A DNA stretch of 35,191 nucleotides from JACPLA01 sp035291905 (GTDB taxonomy: Bacteria; Bacteroidota; Ignavibacteria; UBA10030), in contig DATDRF010000213.1 in assembly GCA_035291905.1 (NCBI GenBank), forward strand, positions 1 to 35,191, read 5' to 3'. Both the position numbers and the translations under genes were made by a program. Positions 26,350 through 33,617 of the stretch are shown here, one piece after another. The notes under the pieces were generated by a model. The model made no database searches. It saw nothing but the letters and a program-made list of their open reading frames with translations, and was not told where the DNA came from. Positions within the stretch are counted from its first letter, which is position 1. Each line of letters begins with the position of its first letter.

Positions 26350-26604
26350 ATGACAGACAAGAACGTCATTCCTTTGATCGAAGCAAGGATGGGACAATCG
26401 CTCCGGATCCATTCCCTCCCTCGCGGGAAGATTCGCGCGTATTTCATACGCCTCGGGATTTCCGAAGGTGACTCCGCGGTGTGTCATGAGCGGCTTCCGG
26501 GGGGGACAGTGGTTCTCAAAAAGAACCGTCAGGAGATCGCGGTCGGACACAAGCTTGCCGGGGAGATTCTGGTGATTGTCACAGAGAAGGGGCGGGCCGC
26601 ATGA
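26350..26604 (+). CDS. feoA: Ferrous iron transport protein A
   Basis: The 84-residue protein shows the SH3-like FeoA fold: MGQSLRIHSLPRGKIRAYFIRLGISEGDSAVC, then GGTVVLKKNRQEIAVGHKLAGEILV. FeoA is a small cytoplasmic partner of FeoB in Fe(II) uptake. An in-frame ATG at 26326 would add eight residues, but the ATG at 26350 has GGAGAG just upstream and gives the usual size. Its stop overlaps the feoB start (ATGA). The upstream putative operator at 26278-26294 suggests control by the Rrf2 regulator encoded at 29447. Confidence 0.88.
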   Translation: MTDKNVIPLIEARMGQSLRIHSLPRGKIRAYFIRLGISEGDSAVCHERLPGGTVVLKKNRQEIAVGHKLAGEILVIVTEKGRAA

Positions 26605-28487
26605 CGCCGGAAGACCTCCACGAGCGTGTCCCTCACCGGGAAAAGCATCGTCACATCGAGCTCGGATTCCTCCAGCCGGATCTCAATACCTCGAAGATCG
26701 TTCTCGTCGGTAATCCCAATGTCGGTAAATCTCTCGTCTTCAATGCGCTCTCCGGTCTGTACGTCGACGTCTCCAATTTTCCCGGGACCACGGTCGAAGT
26801 CGAATGCGGCAAGTACAAAGGCTTCGAGCTGTACGACACTCCCGGGATCTACGGTGTGTCTTCCTTCAATGACGAAGAACGTGTTGCCCGCGACATCATC
26901 CTTACCGCAGACATCGTACTGAACGTGGTCGACGGTACGCATCTCGAACGGGATCTCTTCCTTACTCAGCAATTGATCGATATGGGGAAGAAGGTGACGG
27001 TCCTCGTGAATTTCATGGACGAAGTGGAGAAGCACAGGATTGATATCGACCTCGAACGGTTGAGACATTTCCTCGGCGTGGAAGTCTTCCCGATTACCGC
27101 GGTCAAAGGCATCGATCCCCGGGCGATTGACGCAGCAATAGGAGCGGCACGGGAGGGAACGCAAAGGCGGGAGCTCCATTCACGCCTGCATTCCATGCTG
27201 AGCATGGTCGGGTCGCAGGGCGAAGCGCTCCTGGTTTTTGAAGGTGATGAAATCGTGGCAGAGCGCCACGGCGTCCCTCCCGGGACGAAACGGGAAGAGT
27301 CGTATGTCGACCGGCGCAACCGGGTGAACTATATTGTGAATCAGGTTCTGCGCGATGTGCATCCTCACAACCGATTCTCCGAGCTTCTCGGCCGGTGGTC
27401 GGTCAATCCGATTACGGGTGTGCCGTTGCTCCTCGCAGTTCTGTATCTGGCCTATCTCTTCGTTGGAAAGTTCGTGGCACAGGACGTCGTTGGATTCACT
27501 GAAGGAGAGATCGGAAAGAACGTCTGGGAGCCGTGGATCCGCGAACTGGTCGGCTTGGTTGTTCCGGGCCCATCGTGGCTGGGCTCGCTCCTGATCGGGG
27601 AGTTCGGGGTTATCACGATGACGACGACGTACCTTTTCTTTCTTCTCCTTCCGCTTGTGGCAGCGTTCTACATTGCCCTGTCGATCCTGGAAGACAGCGG
27701 CTACTTGCCCCGGCTTGCGACCATGGTCGATCGGACTCTCGGCTATCTCGGATTGAACGGTCGTGCGGTCATTCCCTTGATCCTTGGATTCGGATGCGTC
27801 ACCTCGGCCACCATCACAACGCGGCTCCTTGGCACCGAAAGGGAAAAGACCATTGCCACGGCGATTCTCCAGTTTGCCATTCCCTGTTCGGCCCAACTTG
27901 CGGTCATTGCGGCGCTGCTCGCGGGAGCGGGATTCACCGTCATGCTTGTCTACACGGTCGTCATCGTCGCCGTGCTGATCACCATTGGCACAGTGCTGAA
28001 CCGGATGTTGAAGGGATCTCCCGAGCCACTGCTCCTCGATCTTCCGCCGCTCCGTCTACCGAAAATGGGAAACGTGCTCAGGAAGACTTACATCCGGGCG
28101 TTTCAGTTCATGAAAGAGGCGACAGTGTGGTTCTTCATCGGTGCCCTGGCCGTCGGAGTTGCCGATGTGACGGGTGCGCTCCGGTTCCTCCAGAACGCCC
28201 TTGTCCCTCTTACGACTCAATGGCTCCAGCTTCCTCCCGAAGCCGCCACGGCGTTTATCATGGGAGTCGTCCGCCGGGATTTTGGCGCCGCGGGACTCTA
28301 TCAGATGAGCCTCGAACCGTTTCAGATTCTTGTTGCGCTCATTACAATTACCCTGTTTGTCCCCTGTATCGCCTCTTTGATGGTGATGATGAAGGAACGC
28401 GGCCTGAAGGAGGGATTCGTCATCTGGGTCGGGACGTGGATTGTCGCGTTCTTTGTCGGCGGCGCAGTGTCGCAAATTCTGATGTGA
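26601..28487 (+). CDS. feoB: Ferrous iron transporter B
   Basis: The 628-residue protein has an N-terminal G domain: G1 GNPNVGKS at 37-44, G2 in PGTTVEV near 61-67, G3 DTPG at 79-82, G4 NFMD and G5 near TAVKG. A helical insert follows, then the membrane part with the two gate regions (LPLVAAFYIALSILEDSGYLPRLA and ...GFGCVTSATITTRLLGTEREKTIATAIL around residues 395-425) and a C-terminal helix set. It moves Fe(II) across the inner membrane. It is a little shorter than the E. coli protein (773 residues) but all core motifs are intact. Translationally coupled to feoA. Confidence 0.95.
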   Translation: MTPEDLHERVPHREKHRHIELGFLQPDLNTSKIVLVGNPNVGKSLVFNALSGLYVDVSNFPGTTVEVECGKYKGFELYDTPGIYGVSSFNDEERVARDIILTADIVLNVVDGTHLERDLFLTQQLIDMGKKVTVLVNFMDEVEKHRIDIDLERLRHFLGVEVFPITAVKGIDPRAIDAAIGAAREGTQRRELHSRLHSMLSMVGSQGEALLVFEGDEIVAERHGVPPGTKREESYVDRRNRVNYIVNQVLRDVHPHNRFSELLGRWSVNPITGVPLLLAVLYLAYLFVGKFVAQDVVGFTEGEIGKNVWEPWIRELVGLVVPGPSWLGSLLIGEFGVITMTTTYLFFLLLPLVAAFYIALSILEDSGYLPRLATMVDRTLGYLGLNGRAVIPLILGFGCVTSATITTRLLGTEREKTIATAILQFAIPCSAQLAVIAALLAGAGFTVMLVYTVVIVAVLITIGTVLNRMLKGSPEPLLLDLPPLRLPKMGNVLRKTYIRAFQFMKEATVWFFIGALAVGVADVTGALRFLQNALVPLTTQWLQLPPEAATAFIMGVVRRDFGAAGLYQMSLEPFQILVALITITLFVPCIASLMVMMKERGLKEGFVIWVGTWIVAFFVGGAVSQILM

Positions 28488-28494
28488 TCTGATC

Positions 28495-28725
28495 ATGAGC
28501 GAAATCGTCACAAAAAGAAATCTCACCGAGCAGCTGCAATCCGAAGCGAGGAGTTGCAGGCGGTGCAACTATCCGGTCACGAATCCGTTCTACGAGCGTT
28601 GTCCCCGCTGCAATTCGTTATTGCCCAAGCTGGAGCTGTTCTGCAGCGGTTGTCTGCACAAGTCCGTTTGTCCCGTCCTTGCCGAGCAGGATGGAAAGAG
28701 TGGGCGGGCAGGGAAGGGGTCCTGA
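28495..28725 (+). CDS. Small zinc-ribbon protein in the feo operon
   Basis: The 76-residue protein has Cys-X2-Cys-X11-Cys-X2-Cys (SCRRC ... ERCPRC) followed by FCSGCLHKSVCP, giving seven cysteines arranged as a zinc ribbon plus a partial second knuckle. The start codon is 7 bp after the feoB stop, in the position where FeoC-type accessory proteins often sit. It has no similarity I can see to E. coli FeoC. The function could be Fe-S or zinc dependent regulation of FeoB, but this is only inferred from context. Confidence 0.6.
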   Translation: MSEIVTKRNLTEQLQSEARSCRRCNYPVTNPFYERCPRCNSLLPKLELFCSGCLHKSVCPVLAEQDGKSGRAGKGS

Positions 28726-28739
28726 ACAAGGAGAAAACC

Positions 28740-29387
28740 ATGAAACGCGCCCTCGAAAAGACTACAAAGTTTTTTGAAATTCCTCTGGATCTTCGCAGCC
28801 GTGCCGTCATTCTGCTTGCCGCGCTTCTTGTCCTGCCTGCACTGGTCACTCCGCTGTGGGAGGTAAATTTCAATTCAAGCCGGTATCCCGAAGGCCTGCA
28901 ACTGAACATTTATTCGCACAAGGTCGCGGGCGGTAAGGAATCGGACCTGCTTGAGATTAACGCCCTGAATTACTACCTGGGGATCAGGCCGGTGGAGAGT
29001 GAGAAATTCGTTGAGTTCCTCTGGTTTCCTTTTGTCCTTGGAGTCGTCATTCTTCTTTCCTTGCGGGCGATTGTCCTGGGGAAAATGTCAAAACTCGTAG
29101 ATCTCTTCTTTCTTCTGTCGTATGCGGGACTCTATGCGCTGTGGACCTTTCAAAGCAGACTCTTCACGTACGGTCATAACATTGAGAGTTCAGCCCCCGT
29201 GAAGATTGAGCCGTTTACTCCGCCGCTGTTCGGCACTATTACTGTCGGAAAGGTCGATGTCTCGAGCGCGCCCGACCTGGGGGCATACTGCCTGGTGGTT
29301 GCCCCGCTGGTTCTCTTAGGGGCGATTATTCTGTCTTACCGCGCCTGGCTTGCCGGCCAGCAGCCGAAGCGGGATTATATCGGCTAA
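28740..29387 (+). CDS. Four-helix membrane protein, possible nos-cluster-type family
   Basis: The 215-residue protein has about four membrane helices (near residues 20-40, 95-115, 120-137, 185-207) and an extracytoplasmic segment with FNSSRYPEGLQLNIYSHKVAGG, LLEINALNYYLGIRP and, later, FTYGHNIESSAPVKIEPFTPPLFG. From memory this PEGL...N(Y/H)Y(L/I)G architecture is seen in proteins of unknown function adjacent to nosL/nosD in N2O reductase clusters of Bacteroidota; I cannot verify this here. The real start is the ATG at 28740 with AAGGAG upstream; the frame extends further but overlaps the zinc-ribbon gene. It ends the feo operon. Confidence 0.7.
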   Translation: MKRALEKTTKFFEIPLDLRSRAVILLAALLVLPALVTPLWEVNFNSSRYPEGLQLNIYSHKVAGGKESDLLEINALNYYLGIRPVESEKFVEFLWFPFVLGVVILLSLRAIVLGKMSKLVDLFFLLSYAGLYALWTFQSRLFTYGHNIESSAPVKIEPFTPPLFGTITVGKVDVSSAPDLGAYCLVVAPLVLLGAIILSYRAWLAGQQPKRDYIG

Positions 29388-29397
29388 AAGAAAACAC

Positions 29398-29426
29398 TTG
29401 ACACGAAACCGGGAAAAGGATAAATT
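29398..29426 (+). promoter_or_regulatory. Sigma-70-type promoter of the rrf2 gene
   Basis: TTGACA at 29398-29403 is a perfect -35 box; 17 nt later TAAATT at 29421-29426 serves as -10 (4 of 6 consensus). The putative operator starts on the next base, so a bound repressor would cover the transcription start. The rrf2 ATG is only 20 nt after the -10 box. Confidence 0.55.
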
Positions 29427-29443
29427 AAGAGTAATTAGTCTGA
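29427..29443. promoter_or_regulatory. Putative Rrf2-type operator of the rrf2 gene
   Basis: AAGAGTAATTAGTCTGA matches the shared palindrome and lies between the -10 box and the rrf2 ATG (3 bp from it), the classical place for negative autoregulation. Confidence 0.6.
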
Positions 29444-29446
29444 TAT

Positions 29447-29887
29447 ATGAGCGTTCTCTTCAGCAAACAATGTGAATATGCTCTCCAGGCAGTTACGTAT
29501 CTTGCCCTCAAAAGGGACGGAGAGATGACCTCGATCAGGGAACTGACGAAGAAACTCCGGATCCCGTATCACTTTCTCGGGAAGATTCTTCAGGACCTGA
29601 CGTACAAAGGCCTGCTTGTGTCGCAGAAGGGGCCGACCGGCGGATTTGGGTTGGGGATGCCCGCCAAGGAGATCACGCTCTTTCACATCATTGAAGCGGT
29701 CGACGGAGTGGCATTTACAAACAGCTGTGTGTTGGGATTCCCCGAGTGCTCGGGAAAGAATCCATGCGCTGTTCATGAAAAGTGGGGCGGTATCCGGGAA
29801 ACAATCTACACGATGCTCGTCAACAAGAACATCGCGCAAATCGCGCGTGAGATGAAAAAGCCGGAATACGAATTGATCAAAGGATAG
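29447..29887 (+). CDS. Rrf2-family transcriptional regulator, NsrR/IscR-like
   Basis: The 146-residue protein is a typical Rrf2 factor: N-terminal FSKQCEYALQAVTYLA, a winged helix with SIRELTKKLRIPYHFLGKILQDLTYKGLLVSQKGPTGGF, and a C-terminal dimer helix. Three cysteines (Cys94-X6-Cys101-X5-Cys107) sit where NsrR, RirA and IscR bind an Fe-S cluster, so it probably senses NO, iron or redox state. The neighbours (feoAB, ric, nitrate reductase) favour NO/iron sensing. A palindrome recurring upstream of five transcription units in this window, including its own gene, is the likely operator. The ATG follows the operator closely and has no Shine-Dalgarno, so the message is probably leaderless or nearly so. 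Confidence 0.9.
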   Translation: MSVLFSKQCEYALQAVTYLALKRDGEMTSIRELTKKLRIPYHFLGKILQDLTYKGLLVSQKGPTGGFGLGMPAKEITLFHIIEAVDGVAFTNSCVLGFPECSGKNPCAVHEKWGGIRETIYTMLVNKNIAQIAREMKKPEYELIKG

Positions 29888-29906
29888 GTTTTTTTTGGAC
29901 TTAAAT

Positions 29907-29923
29907 AAGATAAATTTGTCTGA
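29907..29923. promoter_or_regulatory. Putative Rrf2-type operator upstream of the NapH-like gene
   Basis: AAGATAAATTTGTCTGA matches the shared palindrome; it ends 4 bp before the ATG at 29928, the same layout as at the rrf2 gene. A TTAAAT sequence directly before it (29901-29906) could be the -10 box. Confidence 0.6.
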
Positions 29924-29927
29924 ATTT

Positions 29928-31130
29928 ATGTCTGACCAGGAAACGCTTGCTCCCGTTTTCGCCCGCTGTATATCGACTGGAGCGGATCCCGGAAGCAGAG
30001 AATCGAGGCCCGCTCCGAAGAAGATCGCGCCCGAACTTCGGAAACCGCGTCTCTCCGTTCCAAACGGGACACCGTTGTTCAAACGAGCATGGCTGCGGCT
30101 TAAGAATGACAGCCAGGTTCTTCGCTCGACCGTTCAATTTGCATTTGTGCTTCTGTGTGTCTGGATCGGAATCGAGTTCCATTTGTTCGTGAAATGGGGA
30201 ACTTCCGGAGGAGCGAGCTCTTTTGTCGAGAGACCCCCGGGAGTCGAAGGCTTCCTGCCGATCTCGGCCCTCATGAGCCTCAAGCACTGGGTTGAAGGAG
30301 GAGTCCTCAATGAGATCCATCCGGCCTCCGTCTTCATTCTCCTCGGAATTCTTGCCGTCAGCATCATCGTGAAGAAGGCATTCTGCTCCTGGCTTTGCCC
30401 GATCGGCACTCTGAGCGAGTCGCTGTGGATGCTGGGACAGAAACTTTTTGGACGGACGTTCAATGTTCCGCGGTGGCTCGACTACCCTCTGCGGTCCCTG
30501 AAATATCTCCTGCTTCTTTTCTTTGCTGCATCGATCTGGCAGATGGACGTGCCGGCTTTGGAACATTTTATCAATAGTCCCTACAACAAGGTCGCAGACA
30601 TCAAGATGTACCTCTTCTTCGCCCAGATCTCTTCGTTTGCCCTCTGGACGATCATCATTCTTGCGCTTCTCTCCGTGGTTATCAAGAACTTTTGGTGTCG
30701 GTATCTCTGTCCATACGGGGCGCTGCTCGGTATTGCGGGATGGCTGAGTCCTTTCAAGATTACACGGTCGAAAGCGACGTGCATTGACTGCAACCTGTGC
30801 ACGAAGGTGTGCCCGGCGAACATCAAGGTGCATACAGCGGGCCGCGTGTGGAGCGACGAATGTATGAGCTGCTTCAAATGCGTTGAGGTGTGCCCCGTGA
30901 AGGATACGCTTGTGATGAAAACGAAAAGCATGAAGACCGGAGTGCCGTCGTGGGTCTTCGGCGTTCTAATCACCGGTGTGTTTGTCGCGATCACGGGCCT
31001 TGCCATGATCACCGGAAACTGGCAGAACAGAATTTCTCAGGAAGAATACTCAAGGAGATTCAAAGAGCTTCATGCGCCCGTCTATCAACACTTCCGAGGA
31101 GAGGTTCCGGCCTATGGCCCTCACGACTAG
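29928..31130 (+). CDS. NapH/NosR-type membrane ferredoxin (4Fe-4S) protein
   Basis: The 400-residue protein has about five membrane helices, two cytoplasmic CX3CP motifs (CSWLCPIG and CRYLCPYG), and two ferredoxin clusters (CIDCNLCTKVCP and CMSCFKCVEVCP), then a last helix. This is the architecture of NapH, YccM and the C-terminal half of NosR, which pass electrons from quinol or ferredoxin to periplasmic reductases. The long N-terminus (about 55 residues) is soluble. The frame is open to a TTG at 29895, but that would put the operator inside the gene, so I use the ATG at 29928. The terminal reductase served is unknown. Confidence 0.88.
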   Translation: MSDQETLAPVFARCISTGADPGSRESRPAPKKIAPELRKPRLSVPNGTPLFKRAWLRLKNDSQVLRSTVQFAFVLLCVWIGIEFHLFVKWGTSGGASSFVERPPGVEGFLPISALMSLKHWVEGGVLNEIHPASVFILLGILAVSIIVKKAFCSWLCPIGTLSESLWMLGQKLFGRTFNVPRWLDYPLRSLKYLLLLFFAASIWQMDVPALEHFINSPYNKVADIKMYLFFAQISSFALWTIIILALLSVVIKNFWCRYLCPYGALLGIAGWLSPFKITRSKATCIDCNLCTKVCPANIKVHTAGRVWSDECMSCFKCVEVCPVKDTLVMKTKSMKTGVPSWVFGVLITGVFVAITGLAMITGNWQNRISQEEYSRRFKELHAPVYQHFRGEVPAYGPHD

Positions 31131-31899
31131 TCCCGACATCCACACCGACGACGTGAGGGATTTCTACGAAGCCCTGTCTGCGGATTACGATCTCATGACG
31201 GGGTTCCAGGATCGGTTCATCCGGGAACGTCCGTTCTTGCACATGATCGTGGAGAAATACCATATTCAGTCTGCTCTCGACGCAGGCTGCGGCACCGGTT
31301 TCCATTCATTTCTGCTGACGCAGTTGGAGGTGAAGGTGACGGCAGTCGATCTCTCTCCCGGGATGATCACGCTGCTCCGTCGTCATGCGCGGAAGCTGGG
31401 GCTTTCGGTCACGCCATTCGTAATGAGATTCGATTCCTTTCCCAAGAGCCTGGACGGCTCGTTCGATGCCGTATTCAGCCTTGGGAATACTCTTGCGCAT
31501 TCATCTTCTCCCGACGAGCTGCAGGAATCCCTGCTGTCGTTCGGGAAGGTGCTTCGTCCGGGCGGGATCGTTTTTCTTCAGAACCTGAATTACGATCGCA
31601 TCCTTGGCGACCGGGAGAAAGTGCAGAGCGTGAAAGAGGCGGGCGGAAAGACGTTCGTGCGATACTATGATTATGACGAAAAAGGGGTTGTGTTCAATAT
31701 TCTGACGATTGAGAAGACTGCCGACGGGATTCTCCAGAACCATCGCACGGTCCGGCTCCTTCCGTTGCTTCGGCGAGACCTGGTGAAGGCACTCGAGGCG
31801 GCCGGCTTTATCGGTATTCGGATATTCGGGGGAATTTCGATGAACGACTACATCGAAGGCTCTTCGAAAGATCTTGTCGTCCTGGCGCAGCGACCGTAG
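31114..31899 (+). CDS. Class I SAM-dependent methyltransferase
   Basis: The 261-residue protein has motif I in ALDAGCGTGFHSFLL, the acidic post-I residue in VTAVDLSPGM, motif II in FDAVFSLGNTLAHS and LRPGGIVFLQN, all typical of the Rossmann methyltransferase fold. The substrate is unknown. An in-frame ATG at 31072 would give a 59-bp overlap with the NapH-like gene; the ATG at 31114 (17-bp overlap, GAGGAGAGG upstream) is preferred. Its position between NapH-like and ric genes suggests membership in the same NO/iron response operon, but no direct functional link is visible. Confidence 0.85.
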   Translation: MALTTSPDIHTDDVRDFYEALSADYDLMTGFQDRFIRERPFLHMIVEKYHIQSALDAGCGTGFHSFLLTQLEVKVTAVDLSPGMITLLRRHARKLGLSVTPFVMRFDSFPKSLDGSFDAVFSLGNTLAHSSSPDELQESLLSFGKVLRPGGIVFLQNLNYDRILGDREKVQSVKEAGGKTFVRYYDYDEKGVVFNILTIEKTADGILQNHRTVRLLPLLRRDLVKALEAAGFIGIRIFGGISMNDYIEGSSKDLVVLAQRP

Positions 31900-31940
31900 G
31901 GCGGTGCTTAGGCCGGAAAAGGAATCCTATGAAATTAAAA

Positions 31941-31957
31941 CAGATAAACATATCTGA
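31941..31957. promoter_or_regulatory. Putative Rrf2-type operator upstream of ric
   Basis: CAGATAAACATATCTGA is the most symmetrical copy (perfect CAGATA/TATCTG arms). It lies 40 bp before the ric ATG and 40 bp after the methyltransferase stop. Confidence 0.65.
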
Positions 31958-31997
31958 CACAAACTAAGATGATTAACAAACCAAGGAGAGACGTATC

Positions 31998-32741
31998 ATG
32001 GAAAGCTACCCAAACACAACCCTGAAATCCATTGTTACCGAGGATTTCCGCGCCGCGGCCGTCTTTGAGAAATATTCTCTCGATTTCTGTTGCGGGGGCG
32101 GAATAACTGTCGATCAGGCTTGTGCGAACAAGAAGGTCGATCCGGCGTTGGTGCATGCCGAGCTGGCAGAGCTGAAGAGCAAAACAAACGGAAGCACGCC
32201 TCATTTTTCTGTGTGGCCGCTGGATGAACTGATCGATTACATCGTGAATGTGCATCACCGCTACGTGCGCGAGGCGATCCCGGTTCTTTGGGCCCATACG
32301 CAGAAGGTGGCATCGGTGCACGGCGGCCGGCATCCGGAAGTCATCGCCATCGCACGCCATTTCGAAATAGTCGCCGGCGACATGAAGCAGCACATGATGA
32401 AGGAGGAGTATGTCCTTTTCCCATACATCAAGCAGCTCGTGAATGCGCGGCGGGGCAGCGGAGAGTTTCGGCTTCCTCCGTTCGGCGGTGCACGCAATCC
32501 CATCGCGATGATGGAGCAAGAGCATGCCGCAGCCGGAGATGAGCTCGCAGAGATCAGGACTCTCTCGAACAATTACGTTCCGCCCGACGATGCATGCACC
32601 ACCTATCGCGTCACTTTCCAGGAGCTCCGGCAATTTGAAGAGGATCTCCATCGGCATGTCCATCTTGAAAACAATATTCTTTTCCCGAAGGCGATTACGC
32701 TCGAACAGGAGTTGATCTCGTCCCAGGGTTCAGGAAACTGA
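31998..32741 (+). CDS. ric: Iron-sulfur cluster repair di-iron protein (Ric/YtfE/ScdA)
   Basis: The 247-residue protein has the N-terminal ScdA domain with FCCGGG (residues 30-35) and a C-terminal hemerythrin-like four-helix domain: HHRYVREAIPVL, HPEVIAIARHFEIV, MKQHMMKEEYVLFPYI, MEQEHAAAGDEL and HRHVHLENNILFPKA. It repairs Fe-S clusters damaged by NO or oxidants and is the classical NsrR target in other bacteria. A strong AAGGAG precedes the ATG. The operator-like palindrome upstream makes it a prime member of the proposed Rrf2 regulon. Followed after 12 bp by the DUF6448-like gene. Confidence 0.95.
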   Translation: MESYPNTTLKSIVTEDFRAAAVFEKYSLDFCCGGGITVDQACANKKVDPALVHAELAELKSKTNGSTPHFSVWPLDELIDYIVNVHHRYVREAIPVLWAHTQKVASVHGGRHPEVIAIARHFEIVAGDMKQHMMKEEYVLFPYIKQLVNARRGSGEFRLPPFGGARNPIAMMEQEHAAAGDELAEIRTLSNNYVPPDDACTTYRVTFQELRQFEEDLHRHVHLENNILFPKAITLEQELISSQGSGN

Positions 32742-32753
32742 AAGAGGAGCACC

Positions 32754-33347
32754 GTGAAACAACATCTTACGGTTACGGCATTTCTTCTCCTCATGCTGGT
32801 TCCGAACAATATGATGTTCGGACATTGCGACACGATGAACGGCCCGGTGGTCACTGCGGCCAGAAAAGCCCTGGAGAAAGGTGATGTCAACCTTGTGCTC
32901 ATTTGGGTACAGAAGGCTGATGAATCCGAGATCAAAGAGGCATTTCAGAAGGCGTTGGCTGTACGGAAACTGGGAGGAGAAGCGAAAGCGCTGGCAGACA
33001 AGTACTTCTTTGAAACGGTCGTTCGTGTTCATAGAGCCGGAGAAGGGGTGGGATTCATGGGCCTCAAGGCCGATGACACTGAAGTTCATCCCGGCATCGA
33101 AGCCGCTGATCAGGCGCTGGAAAAGGGATCCGTCGAAGAACTTGTTCATCACGCAACATCTGCTGTCGAGCAGGGTATCCATAGACAGTTCGTGCACGCC
33201 TTGGAAATGAAGAAGGCGATGAATGGCGATGTCGAAGCGGGACGTGAGTTTGTCAAGGCGTACGTTCGTTTCATTCACTACGCCGAGCGCGTGTTCGAAT
33301 CGGCGAAGCTGCTTGGTGAGCACGGCGGTGGCGAGCACATACACTGA
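32754..33347 (+). CDS. Exported DUF6448-like protein
   Basis: The 197-residue protein has a signal peptide (MKQHLTVTAFLLLMLVPNNMMFG) and a mature start HCDTMNGPVVTAARKALEKGDVN, which I recall as the hallmark of the DUF6448 family. It is helical, with KADESEIKEAFQKALAVRKLG, DKYFFETVVRVHRAGEG and a His-rich C-terminus (GEHGGGEHIH). The function of the family is not known to me. The start is GTG with AGAGGAG just upstream. It is co-transcribed with ric (12-bp gap), so it may serve the periplasmic side of the NO/metal stress response. Confidence 0.82.
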   Translation: MKQHLTVTAFLLLMLVPNNMMFGHCDTMNGPVVTAARKALEKGDVNLVLIWVQKADESEIKEAFQKALAVRKLGGEAKALADKYFFETVVRVHRAGEGVGFMGLKADDTEVHPGIEAADQALEKGSVEELVHHATSAVEQGIHRQFVHALEMKKAMNGDVEAGREFVKAYVRFIHYAERVFESAKLLGEHGGGEHIH

Positions 33348-33473
33348 GCGAGCACCTGATGAAGAGGATGCTGCAAATGACTCCTAAATTCCGAAAAATG
33401 AGATGTGACTCTTTCTATTTCTGAGAACCGGATGGCCGGTTCAATCGCGGTCCCCTTTTTTTCGGGGAGAAAA

Positions 33474-33491
33474 CAGATAAATCTATCTGAA
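33474..33491. promoter_or_regulatory. Putative Rrf2-type operator upstream of narC
   Basis: CAGATAAAATCTATCTGA has the same arms (CAGATA/TATCTG) as the copy before ric but one extra base in the centre (5 instead of 4). The spacing change may weaken or alter binding. It directly precedes the sigma-54-like element. Confidence 0.5.
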
Positions 33492-33495
33492 ATTT

Positions 33496-33511
33496 GGCAT
33501 AGAATTTGCTT
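33496..33511 (+). promoter_or_regulatory. Sigma-54 promoter candidate for narC-narG
   Basis: TGGCATAGAATTTGCT matches TGGCAY-N5-TTGCW with 10 nt between GG and GC. Predicted start near 33522 gives a leader of about 96 nt to the narC ATG. The window encodes one sigma-54 activator (7099-8472), which may or may not act here. Confidence 0.5.
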
Positions 33512-33617
33512 ATTTTGGCAGGAAATCGCCGATTCTCCCTTGGAAAAAGCCGGGTTCAGCAGTCTGAACTGAAAAATCGCTGGTATCCATGTCCCACCAA
33601 AAGCCAGGGATGATCAC

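Larger units (their letters stand above)
33348..33617. other. Intergenic control region of the nar genes
   Basis: No gene is visible. It contains a 7-bp stem hairpin at 33425-33442 (GAACCGG / CCGGTTC), a TCCCC/GGGGA inverted repeat around a T-run (33451-33468), an Rrf2-type operator-like palindrome (33474-33491) and, 4 bp later, a perfect sigma-54 consensus (33496-33511). Confidence 0.6.

Noticed and set aside
29895..29927. TTG start for the NapH-like gene, adding 11 residues
   Set aside because: It would place the operator-like palindrome inside the coding region; the ATG at 29928 mirrors the rrf2 gene layout.
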